Assembly (NCBI GenBank): GCA_030762895.1 | Contig: CM061066.1 | Span: 115,662,715-115,726,714 of the forward strand | Reading direction: 5' to 3' | Length of the DNA stretch: 64,000 nucleotides | Origin: Sophora flavescens | Lineage: Eukaryota > Streptophyta > Magnoliopsida > Fabales > Fabaceae | In this document: positions 1 to 10,526 of the stretch, piece by piece | How positions within the stretch are numbered: position 1 is the first letter of the stretch | Layout: each line of letters begins with the position of its first letter | Program-made: the position numbers and the translations under genes | The notes under the pieces: model-generated | What the model was told of the DNA's origin: nothing | Database searches by the model: none | The model's input: only the letters and a program-made list of their open reading frames with translations

Positions 1-2092
1 TACACCCAACTATCCTTTTGTCCTTCGGTTTCTCAACAATTTCCCAGGTCTCATTCTTGTTCAAGGCACTCATCTCTTCATGCATGGCTTGAACCCAGTT
101 CTTATCCATTAAAGCTTCTTGTACTGAGGTGGGAACTCTGATAGAATCAATTGCTGAGATAAAACTCTGGTGTTGTACTGATAGATTTTTAGTGGACACA
201 AATTGAGATATGGGGTATTTTGCACAAGTTCTTCTGGCTTTTCTCAAGGCTATTGGCAAGTCATCAAGGTTAGGTTCACAAATATCATGTAAAGTACTAT
301 TCAAAGGCTCAGAGTCAGGAATGCTTACCTCTGGTTCAGGCGATTGAAGTTGCTGTTGGACCAGGTTGGGTTTTTTCTGATGATACGCCTGCTTGTATCG
401 ATCCAAACCATTTATCTCATTTGATATTGGAAGAAATATTGATTCTTTAGGCGTTTCTGAAGTACCAGAAGATGATGCCACATCCTTTATAAGAGGAGCG
501 ACAGATGACTCAATAGGTTTAGCCAAAAGAGGAACAAATGATGAAGCAAGAGACTCAGCTTCACGACCATTCTCCCCATGAAGCCGAGGATGGAGGTGAA
601 AGGACTCAGATTCACGAAAAGTGACATCCATGGAGACATATACACAACGACTTCAAGGATGATAACATTTGTACCCCTTTTTGTCTAGTGCATACCCTAT
701 GAAGATACATTTGACAGCCCGAGGATCCAACTTACCACGATGTTGACTATGAACATGAACAAAGGCAACACAACCAAAGACACAACATGAGAGATTTTTC
801 ATAGTAGGTATAGAAGGAAAGAAAGAAGTCATGAGTTAAACAGGACTAAGACCATCCAAGACCCGAGAGGGCAACCTGTTTATCAAATATGTGGCAGTTA
901 AAACAACTTCCCCCCAGTAAGACTTAGGGACAGACATTTGGAAGAGCAGAGCTCGTGCCATTTCAAGGAGATGACAGTTCTTTCTTTCAGTAACCTCACT
1001 TTGTTGTGGGGTATACACACAAGTCAATTCATGCAAAACACCATGTTCTTTAAAAAGATTGGTGAAATGTTGATTCACATATTCCCTGCCATTATCAGAA
1101 CATAACCTTTTGATTGTTTTTCCAAATTGAGTTTGAACCATGCGGTAAAAATGTAAGAATAATTGAAAAACTTCAGATTTATCTTTCATAAGAAATAGCC
1201 ATGTGACCCTAGTGCAATCATCAATAAAAGAAACAAACCATTTTGCACCAGATAAATTAGAGGTAGAGGATGGTCCCCACACATCAGAATGAATAAGATC
1301 AAAAGGTTCAATGCTTTTACTATTACTAGGAGAAAAAATTGTACAATGGTGTTTCGAAAACTGACAAACATCACAATGAAAAGACTCAATTGACACCTTT
1401 TTAAACAAATGAGGGAATAAAGACCTGAGGAGACTAAAAGGAGGATGACCAAGGCGTCTGTGGTGAAGCCATATCTGAGAAGCAGTGGAATCTGTGTTTG
1501 TCTGATGACAGAAAGTGGACAACTCCTGTCTGGTACTATCTCAAGCCTGGTGCAGAGATATAACCCGCACTGTTCCTTAGCAACCCCAATCGTCTTCCTC
1601 ATGGTAAGATCCTGAAACACACAATGAGAGGGAGAAGGTTACTGTACAGTTTAAATCTCGAGTAAGCTTATGAATAGAAATAAGGTTATTTGACAATTGA
1701 GGGACATGAAGCACATTATGTAAGGGAACGGAAGGTTGCAGTGAAATGTTACCACATCCTGAAATAGGAACATGGGATCCACTAGCAACGGTGCAGTGAT
1801 GCTTACCAGACAACTCAGAGTAGGTCGAAAAATATGAGGGGTAAAGGGTCATATGATCAGTAGCACTAGAGCCAATTATCTAGATATCCTCAGATATAGT
1901 ACTAGAAGCATTAAAGGATATGGAACTTAAATTCTTACCAGACATGTGTAGAGAAGAACTAGTACCAAAAGGCTTACTAACAGAATTAAGGATTGTCCGT
2001 AGACGCGTCAACTCATCTTTAGTAAGAGCCGGAGCTTCGTCTCCACCAGTGGCCAGTGGAATGGACTTGAGAACCCTGTAATCTGACATCAC
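1..2092 (-). pseudogene. Broken pol of copia F (protease, integrase, start of RT)
   Basis: On the minus strand, 2092-1880 encodes a pre-protease linker. 1852-1577 encodes the retropepsin flank and the conserved NVLHVPQLSNNLISIHKL stretch. 1522-836 encodes the pre-integrase zinc finger (HHRRLGHPP, CDVCQFSKHH) and integrase core (HSDVWGP, FIDDCTRVTW, CSDNGREYVN, ERKNCHLLE). 835-1 holds the integrase C-terminal region and the first part of reverse transcriptase (NWVQAMHEEM, NETWEIVEKP). Several frame changes and stops, for example near 1575 and 836, break the polyprotein. No gag zinc knuckle or gag core is visible between the primer site and the protease, as in D. Confidence 0.8.
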
Positions 2093-2583
2093 AGCAGTGA
2101 AGGGCTATAGTGGAATAGCAATGACCCACAAATAGGATAACCCACAAATAAGAGGTTCTGAACAATATCTGTTTCAACGATTTTTGGAGGACCCACAACC
2201 TGAACCGGCAGGAGCCGACGAGTGGAACGCAGCAAACGGTGGCGAAAACGGAAGCTGGACGCGCGGCTGAGGAGGCGGCACGTGGCTTACACGCACAGAG
2301 AAGGATGTGGCGGGTGAGACGTTCGGAAGGCGGTCGGTCTTCGGTGGTAGGTCGGAACAGGGCCGGTAATCAGTCCGGTGAAGGCGGTGGTGTGAACGGC
2401 AACGACAGCTGAGGTGGCAGATTGTGCCACAATAGAAAAGAGGGATAAAACCCTAATGTGCAGCTACAAGGGCTGACTGAAAAAAGGAAGAGGGGATGAA
2501 ACCCTAATGCAGCAATGAAGGGTGCTTTGAAAGAAAATCAAAAGGAGCAGAGCCCCTAGGAAAAACCTAGAGCTCTGATACCA

Positions 2584-2779
2584 ACTTGAAAGAATAATTT
2601 TCTAAATATTATTCACTTGATTCAAAATGTACAAAGATGTTTTACAATATATAGGCTAATGGCACTTAATGCCGTCCTAAAGAAAAGGAAACAGAAATAA
2701 TCCTAATAACTACTGTTAAATGCAAGATTTGTACATTAAACTAATAATATCCTACAAATAAATACAATATATTCCAACA
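2584..2779 (-). repeat. LTR of copia F with adjoining primer site
   Basis: On the minus strand the LTR opens with TGTTGGAATATATTG and ends in CTTTCAAGT; the initiator Met-tRNA primer site TGGTATCAGAGC follows (complement of 2572-2583). Directly above (2780-2830) is a D-like 3' internal tail ending in a purine-rich run, so this LTR is both the 3' LTR of a lost upstream copy and the 5' LTR of F. Confidence 0.8.
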
Positions 2780-3158
2780 CTCCCCCTCAAGCTGATGAGT
2801 GAATATCTATCATTCCCAGCTTGCAAGTAAGGCCTCGAAATCGTTAAATACAATATATTCCAACAGATAAATTCCATAAATTTAAGTTATGCCCGAAGAA
2901 AAACAAAAAAGATAAACTTGAAAGCTTGTGATACTTTTTTATGGCATTTACAAATTTATGATCACAATATATGGAGAGAAAGTTGTTTCCATTACTTAAC
3001 TTTCTCTGAGAGGGAACTATTTACCAACACCCACCATCTAGAAATATGAGGATAATAATGACAACTGACAGTGCAAGGTAGCATCTAGTGTCAGCAACTA
3101 TGGACGATCTAAACTAATTAGATGCAGTATTGTAAGAAATAGAATCTTAGCTGCGTAC

Positions 3159-4882
3159 CCTTTTGATAAAATCACGCCCATTAGAATCTGTGTAAAATGT
3201 TTTGTTGGTTCCCATAGTAGTTGAAATCTGAGTGACAACTTCTTTACCAATTCCATCTTCGATAGGTATAGGGCCAACCTGATATTCCAAATACCATCAG
3301 TTCAAATGATCCAACATTCTGTATAAAAATTTCATATAAGAAATATATCCCTATATCAGTTACCTACTTACCACTATGAATACAAGCAATGCCAACAAAG
3401 AAAAATCAAAGACTGACAGACAGATTATACAATGACTATGAGAATGATACAAATGTAAATAAAAAAGCAATTATTTAAAAGCTTACAATAAACTCTACTT
3501 CCACATGCTCCTTTCCTTTGTGCAGTCTGGTAATCTGCCGACATATTTGATGCACATTAATTTCCGATATTTGATAAAGAGTAGATTCAACAGTCCTATT
3601 CCTCATTGTTTATTACAGTAATTATTGTTACAAGAAAAGCTTAGGAGCCTAGACAAATACATTCCGGAATTGACAGAAACTAATAATGGGGTGATCCCAC
3701 TTTGGTAGACCCCACTCATGAAGTAGGACCCTCATGTTTTTCCTAAGCATCTGGGCCGACTTGGGCAAGAAGATAGCCTCCAGGCTATGCATAGCAACAT
3801 TCAATTATTATTTTGCAAAAATGGATACAGTGAAATAAATTATCTGGATAGCATTAAGTGCAGTTCCCTAAGGTTTTGTTTCCTTCTAGAAAGAGAACAT
3901 CTAAGTAAATCGCACGATATAGAATGTTAAGAACCAATCATTATAAAAGTTTAGGCAGAAGCCCAAATGGGTTTGAGATCCCTGAACCACGCTTGGCATC
4001 CAGCTATGGGCAGAACCCCTGGTTTATGTAGTACCAATAGATCTATTATGTCTGTTTTTATACGGGGAATTCAAAGCGAGTAGTTTGTATTTAGAGGAAT
4101 TTTTAAAACAAAAGCCCTTTTTGGATTAAAGTGTGGACAATGCACTGTCTCACTCAAATTCTGTAAACAAATTATAATTTAATTAGAAGAATAGAAGGAG
4201 CAAGGATTGAACTCTTGACCAGATGGTCATAGAAGCTCTAAGTTTACAGAATAATTTGTTTACAGCAAATGATCTTTAAATCCAATTTTTTCAATTTTAT
4301 TTAACCCAAGTTGGCCAACAATACAAATTCCACGTAATCAGCCTGAGTCAAATACTTAAATTTCTTCCCTTTTACATTGCATATTATATTCAATACATCA
4401 TGCAATGACAATTCCTGTCACTAAATAAAGAAGTTTATTAATTCGAAAGTAATATGCTGACATTGTCAAAGATGAAAATCTTGTAACAAGTAGAACACCT
4501 GATATATCCATGGATTGATCTGTTGGTGCACTTCATCTAGTACCGGTCCATGCAGAATAGTCAAAGGAACCTGAAAATTCAACTACTTCAAACAGAAAGT
4601 TGTTATGGGAATTTTTTTGTAGCTGTATAATATTTCATAAAGCATTTCAAACCTGTCTTTCATGGTTTAAGAGATAAGTGCCATTTGGACGAAAGATATA
4701 GGCCCCAGAATTCTGTGAGGGAAATTAAATTACAAAGTTGTATTAAAAGAATGATGCCTGAAGAAGGGAAAGTTTAATAACATATTGGTATATATAGTAA
4801 AAATGTTTACCTGTGGATCTTTATCACGAGTTCCATTATATCCAGAATAGTAAAGGTACCTCTGTTCAACCTCTTCCTCGAC
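3159..4882 (-). CDS. Alpha-mannosidase gene 1, exons 17-21 (C-terminal half, incomplete)
   Basis: Five minus-strand exons continue the GH38 alpha-mannosidase that starts at 36142: 4811-4882, 4653-4712, 4499-4570, 3487-3534 and 3159-3278. Each has an AG acceptor and GT donor, each is a whole number of codons (24, 20, 24, 16, 40), and together they encode part of the C-terminal beta-sandwich region of the enzyme (motifs QRYLYYSGYNGTRDKDPQ, GPVLDEVHQQINPW, FYTDSNGRDFIKR). The matching exons of gene 2 have the same sizes apart from one codon in the first. The last exon ends at a GT donor, not a stop, so the gene continues leftward past retrotransposon F; exons equivalent to 47668-49667 and 55996-56061 of gene 2 are not found below 3159. 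The upstream exon 16 is 22.7 kb away, across the nested insertion at 4995-27518. Confidence 0.93.
3535..4498. other. Intron 19 of gene 1, nothing recognised
   Basis: This 964-bp AT-rich intron separates exons 19 and 20 of mannosidase gene 1. I see no open frame, terminal inverted repeats or recognisable transposon in it. Confidence 0.6.
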
Positions 4883-4994
4883 CTTCCATGTCAAAAATAA
4901 GACTGTTGATCAAGTTTTACTTCTTTCCTTTTCATTTTTCTATCCGACAGTGTAAAAGTCACAGCTAGAGAATATACTAAAATGTGATGACGGG

Positions 4995-5194
4995 TATTAG
5001 AGATGTATTTGCAATTGTAGTAATTGGACTCAGGTCCGTATAGGCCAGCTGTAATTCTGTTAGACAGTTACACTTGTAACTATCCCAGCTATCAGTATAA
5101 ATACTGATCAGCTACTCTGTAATCATTTGAGAATGAAATTAGAATTTCTATCACAGCTTTCTCTCTCAAATTCTCTCCTCTATCAATTCTAATA
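4995..5194 (+). repeat. 5' LTR of copia A
   Basis: The start TATTAGA and end TCTAATA are perfect inverted repeats, and the primer site TGGTATCATAGAGC follows immediately. The match to 27321-27518 is nearly complete. A TATAAAT box lies in the LTR near 5097. Confidence 0.9.
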
Positions 5195-5224
5195 TGGTAT
5201 CATAGAGCTTATAGTTCCTAAACC

Positions 5225-5991
5225 ATGTCTTCCGTCAATCCCTTCGGAAACCCTAATTCTGCTCAATCCACCCTTTCTCACCCAATTTCTCTCAAACTTG
5301 ATAAAAACTTTCAGCAATGGAAGCAGCAGATTGAGGGAGTAATTCGTGGCCACAAACTCCAGAAATTCATCACCGATCCACGCATTCCACCTCGCTTTCT
5401 CACGGATTCCGATCAAGAATCTGGTGATGTGAATCCGCTATACACCGAATGGGAGCAACAAGATGCGCTGATCTCTACGTGGCTTCTAGCATCAATCTCC
5501 GATTTGTTGCTCTCTCGCGTCGTGGATTGCTTGCATTTGTGTCAAATCTGCGATGAGATTCACAAATACTTCCATATTCTGATGAGCACGAAGGCTCGAC
5601 AATTGCGATCCGAGCTACGATCGCTATCGAAGGGGAATCGCTCGATCACAGAGTTCATGGTGCATGTGCGATCGCTATCAGACTCACTTCTCTCGATCGG
5701 CAATCCCATTCCTCTTTGCCACCTCCTTGAAGTCACGATGGAGGCTCTTGCAGAAGAGTTCGATTCAGTGGTTGCTGCCGTTAACTCCAAAACCGAGTTT
5801 CTTTTCCTCGACAAACTTGAGCCACTGTTGCTGGCGCATGAGTCGTGCCTTGAGAAGAACAAGAAGTCCGCGCTCACTGAATCGATCTCTGTGAATCTCA
5901 CCCAGACTCCCTCGCAAGGCTCTACTTCGGGCGCTTTCTCTACCTCAATCCCTCAGAATCCTCAATTTCCTGAAGGATTCTCACATACAAC
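5225..5991 (+). pseudogene. Gag of copia A, first part
   Basis: An open frame starts at 5225 (MSSVNPFGNPN) about 30 bp after the primer site and carries a UBN2-type copia gag: LDKNFQQWKQQIEGVIRGHKL, then a segment rich in RSLSDSLLSIG and LLAHESCLEKNKK. It stays open for about 255 codons until copia B begins at 5992. Past B, at 13806, the same frame resumes with an RG-rich stretch, one stop (near 13848) and a CCHC zinc knuckle (CQLCKKYGHDANIC, about 13929-13970). The junction shows that B inserted into this gag gene and disrupted it. Confidence 0.85.
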
Positions 5992-6166
5992 TGTTAATAA
6001 GGGAATAATATGTTATGATTTGTCATTAATTGTATATATTTAGGATTCCTAATTTAGGCTGTACAAATCAGAATTAGAATATTTGTAATTAATATGTGTA
6101 AATGCCCCTATCTCTATTAATAGAGGAAATACAATGAAAGAAGGCATCAAGCCAAATTTCGTTACA
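5992..6166 (+). repeat. 5' LTR of copia B
   Basis: The 175-bp LTR runs from TGTTAATAAGG to TTCGTTACA and is followed by a Met-tRNA type primer site. It is matched by 10415-10526 plus 13742-13805, the two parts of the LINE-split 3' LTR. Confidence 0.9.
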
Positions 6167-6399
6167 TGGTATCAGTAAGGATACAATCCTGAACATGTTC
6201 CATCTTTGTTCCTAGTTTCTGAAGAAGAAACAAAAACTCTTTGTGCACACGGTTGTGCGTCCTTGGTTAGTGGCAACTTCTGTTGTTACTCTTGCTCTTG
6301 CTCAACGCTCTTGGTCCTTGGTTCTTACAGTTTCTTTCTTCACGGGTTCCTGCAATTTTTTTTTCCCTCTCTCGGGTTTCCTGGTCTGTTTTCTTTTCC

Positions 6400-8313
6400 A
6401 TGGAGAAGGAGAACTTTTGTGTCTGTTTTACTGGCAAAAACTATGCTGCCTGGGAGTTTCAATTCAAGATGTTCGTCAAAGGGAAACGCTTGTGGGGTCA
6501 TATCGACGGGTCCTCTGCAGCACCGGAAGCCAGAGCTGCATTAGATGCTTGGGAGACAAAAGATGCTCAGATCATTTCTTGGATTTTAGGATCCATTGAG
6601 CCCCATATGATTAATAACTTGCGCTCCTATTCAACTGCTAAGGAGATGTGGGATTACTTGAAGCGTATTTACAACCAAGACAACACTGCCAAGCGATTTC
6701 AACTGGAGCTTGAGATTGCCAATTACCACCAAGGAAATTTGTCTATTCAGGATTATTATTCTGGATTCTTGAATCTGTGGACTGAGCACTTCGCTATCCT
6801 ACATGTTAATGTTCCTAAAACCTTGCTGACTGATATTCAAGAGGTCTATGCGATCAGTCAACGGGATCAGTTTCTCATCAAACTTCTCTCAGAATTTGAG
6901 GTTGTCCGTGCTGCGTTGCTGAATCGGAGCCCCGTTCCTTCTTTAGACACATGTGTTGGTGAACTACTCAGAGAAGAACAATGTCTGCTTACCCAAGGAA
7001 CCATGTCTCGTGATGCCTTGGTTCCGGAACCAGTTACGGTGGCTTATGCTACACAAAGTAAAGGCAAAAGGTGTGATATGCGACAGGTTCAGTGCTTTTC
7101 GTGCAAACAATTTGGCCATATTGCTGGTAACTGCGGAAAGAAATTTTGCAACTACTGCAAGCAACATGGTCATATCATCAAGGAATGTCCCACAAGACCA
7201 GCCCAACAACCTGTGCCGGCTTTTCATGCTACCTCAAGTTCAGCGGGGACACCTTCCACTCCTATTGTTGCTGCTGGTGGTGCGGTGAATCCAGATATGG
7301 TACAACAAATAGTCCTATCAGCACTTTCTGCCTTGGGCATTCAAGGTCAGTCTTCTAATGTCTCTCGGCCATGGTTTGTTGATTCTGGTGCATCTAATCA
7401 TATGGTGGGTTCCTCTGAACACTTGCACAATGTTCACACTTACAATGGTGCTCAAAACATCCAGATTGCTGATGGTAATACCCTCCCTATTTCTGATGTT
7501 GGAGACATTAATTCTTATTTTCGGAATGTGTTTGTGTCTCCTGGACTTGTTTCAAATTTAATTTCGGTTGGTCAATTAGTGGATGACATTTGTAATGTTA
7601 AATTCTCCCGGGCTGGTTGTCTTGTGCATGATCAGGTGTCGGGGAAGGTGATCGCGAAGGGGCCTAAAGTGGGCAGATTATTCCCGCTGCAGTTTTCTTC
7701 TGATCATTTATCTTTTGCTTGTAATGGTGTTTTGAATCTGTTTGAGGATTGGCATAGGAAATTGGGCCATCCAAATTCTGGTGTTTTGTCTCATTTATTT
7801 AAAACTGGATTGTTGGGAAATAAAACTGTAATGTCTAATTCCTCTGTTCCCTGTTCTGCTTGCAAACTTGCTAAAAGTAAAACACTTCCTTTTCCCTCTC
7901 ATGCTCATTGTGCTACCAACTGTTTTGATATTGTTCATAGTGATGTTTGGGGTATGTCCCCTGTCCCCTCTCATGCCCAATATAAATATTTTGTGACATT
8001 TATTGATGACTCCAGCCGCTTTACTTGGATAAATTTTCTTCGATCTAAAGCTGAAGTTTTCCAAATGATTAAGAAATTTTTAGCTTATGTTGAAAATCAG
8101 TTCCAGGCTAGCATTAAAATCTTTCGCTCTGATTCTGGGGGTGAGTACATGTCTCATGAGTTTCAGGAGTACCTGCAGCAAAAAGGTATCGTATCTCAAC
8201 GATCTTGTCCATATACTCCCCAACAGAACGGCATTGCAGAGCGAAAGAATCGTCACTTGCTTGATGTCACAAGAGCATTACTCCTTCAAGCATTTGTTCC
8301 TTCCAAGTTCTAG
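6400..8313 (+). pseudogene. Gag-protease-integrase of copia B
   Basis: An open frame from the ATG at 6400 (MEKENFCVCFTGKNYAAWEF) to a stop at 8311 encodes about 637 residues. In order: a UBN2-type gag, two CCHC zinc knuckles (CFSCKQFGHIAGNC and CNYCKQHGHIIKEC), the retropepsin motif WFVDSGASNHM, the pre-integrase finger (WHRKLGHPN, CSACKLAKS) and the integrase core with its acidic residues in HSDVWG, FIDDSSRFTW and RSDSGGEYMS. The frame is also open upstream of 6400, but the chosen Met fits the start of copia gags. The stop falls in the integrase tail where the family has a Trp codon, so this looks like a nonsense mutation. Confidence 0.85.
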
Positions 8314-10410
8314 GTTGAAGCTTTGTCCACTGCTGTGTTCTTGATCAATCGCCTTCCCTCTCAGGTTCTAGAATTTGATTCTCCTTTTTTTCGTCTTTTT
8401 AAAACTCATCTTGATTATCATGATTTATGTACTTTTGGGTGTGTATGTTTTGTCCACTTACCCCCAGTTGAACGTCATAAGCTTGGGGCGCAGTCTGTAC
8501 AATGTGCATTTATGGGTTATAGTACTTCTCACAAAGGTTTTCTGTGCTATGATACCACTAACAATCGCTTTCGTATTTCTCGTAATGTGACTTTCTTTGA
8601 CCATCAGTATATGTTTCCATGTCTTTATCCTGTTTCTAATGATGTTGCTACTCTTCCCAACATTCTATTGTGCCTAGATCTATACCATGTTATAAACCAA
8701 GACATATATATACCAGACGCCAGCCTCCCACACCCCTTCCAGATGCTGATCCGCCACCTAAACCTGTGTCCGAGGCACCACAGAGATCCACTAGAGTATC
8801 TCGTCCACCAGATAGATACTCACCAGACAGGTATGGTCCCCTGCATAATTCTCTTACTACCACTCTATCCGGTATATCTGTTCCTACATGTTACCCGCAG
8901 GCAGCTAAGGATGTGTGTTGGGTAAAAGCAATGGAAGACGAGCTACAGGCTCTTAAGGAGAATTTTACATGGGACATTGTCTCTTGCCCACCTGACGTCA
9001 AACCCATAGGATGCAAATGGGTGTATTCTGTGAAGCTGAATTATGATGGTTCTCTAAACCACTGCAAGGCCCGACTGGTTGCTTTGGGGAACAGACAAGA
9101 GTATGGCATTGACTATGATGAAACATTTGCACCCGTGGCAAAAATGACCACCGTCGAATCGTGCTCTCTATTGCTGCCTCTCAAGGTTGGTCCCTCCATC
9201 AAATGGACATGAAGAATGCCTTTCTTCACGGTGATCTGACAGAAGATATTTATATGACTCCTCCTCCGGGTCTATTTTCCTCTTCTACGGGTGTGTGCAA
9301 GCTCGAACGTTCCTTATATGGTTTGCGCCAAGCTCCACGAGCATGGTATGAGAAATTTCGCTCTACTCTTCTTGGGTTCTCTTTTACTCGGAGTCAATAT
9401 GACTCGTCTTTGTTCGTTCATCGCACGCCCTTCTTGCATCTTGTTCTTCTCCTTTATGTTGATGATATGGTTATTACGGGCTCTGATCCTGCATCCATAC
9501 AGCGGCTTAAACAGCAGCTACAAGCCTCATTTCATATGAAAGATCTTGGTCGTCTACACTATTTCTTAGGCCTTGAGGTTCATTTGGACTCCAAGGACCT
9601 TTTTCTACATCAGCACAAGTATATTGCGGATTTGATCTCTTTGGATGGTCTTCAAACCGCCACTCCAGTGGATACTCCTCTAGAGGTTAATGTTAAATAT
9701 CATCGTGATGAGGGTGATCTTTTGCCTGACCCGTTATTGTGTGGTCAGCTCGTGGGTAGTCTTAATTACTTGACTATTACACGCCCCGATATTTCTTTTG
9801 CCGTACAAAGCAGTCGGTCGGTCAATTCGTGCACACACCTCGACACCATCATTTGGCTTTGTTCGTCGCATAATTCGATACTTGAAAGGCACGTCTCAAC
9901 GAGGTTTATTTTTTCCTACCGGGACGTCTCTTCAATTGATTGGTTATAGTGATGTAGATTGGGTGGGTGTCCAGGATACTAGGAGATCCATCCTTTGGTT
10001 GGTGTATGTTTCTAGGCTTTGCTTTGATTTCTTAGAAGAGTAAGAAGCAGGCACGAATTTCTAAGTCCTCAACTGAATCTGAGTATCGCGCGATGTCCAC
10101 TGCATGTTCTGAAATCATCTGGTTTTCTAGCTGAGCTTGGATTCCCTCAATCAGATGCAACACCTCTCTGTGCTGACAATACCAGTGCTATTCAGATTGT
10201 TGCCAATCCAGTTTTTCATGAGCGCACAAAACACATTGAAGTGGACTGTCATTCAATTCGAGAAGCCTATGATGATTATGTTATTTCAATTCCTCATGTC
10301 ACCTCCTAGCTTCAGCTTGCGGATATTTTCACCAAGGCAGTTCCTCGTCCGCGACATCAATTCCTCATCAGTAAATTGATGCTCCTTGACCAGCCGCAAC
10401 AATTTGAGAG
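8314..10410 (+). pseudogene. RT and RNase H region of copia B, multiply frameshifted
   Basis: The rest of pol is split among several frames. 8323-8925 holds the integrase C-terminal part (INRLPSQVLEF, CVCFVHLPPVERHKLG). 8670-9212 and 9161-9949 hold reverse transcriptase (CKWVYSVKLNYDGSLNHCKA, MDMKNAFLHGDL, LYGLRQAPRAWYEKF, and the catalytic LLYVDDMVITG near 9460). 9798-10410 holds RNase H pieces, including the NPVFHERTKHIEVDCHSI motif. At least four frame changes and stops mean it cannot make a working polyprotein. Confidence 0.83.
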
Positions 10411-10526
10411 GGGATGTTAATAAGGGAATAATATGTTATGATTTGTCATTAATTGTATATATTTAGGATTCCTAATTTGGGCTTGTACAAATCAGAATTA
10501 GAATATTTGTAATTAATATGTGTAAA

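Larger units (their letters stand above)
1..2866 (-). mobile_element. Ty1/copia retrotransposon F, truncated by the window edge
   Basis: A minus-strand copia element lies in intron 21 of mannosidase gene 1. Read on the minus strand it has a 196-bp LTR (2584-2779), a primer site, a leader, protease, integrase and the start of reverse transcriptase; the rest lies beyond position 1. Protein and LTR start (TGTTGGAATATATTG) resemble element D (22716-27039), so F and D are one family. The upper edge is unusual: above the LTR are about 50 bp that match the 3' internal tail and polypurine tract of D, and above that a second LTR beginning (about 21 bp, near 2845-2865). This is a leftover of a tandem LTR-internal-LTR-internal arrangement. 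Confidence 0.88.
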
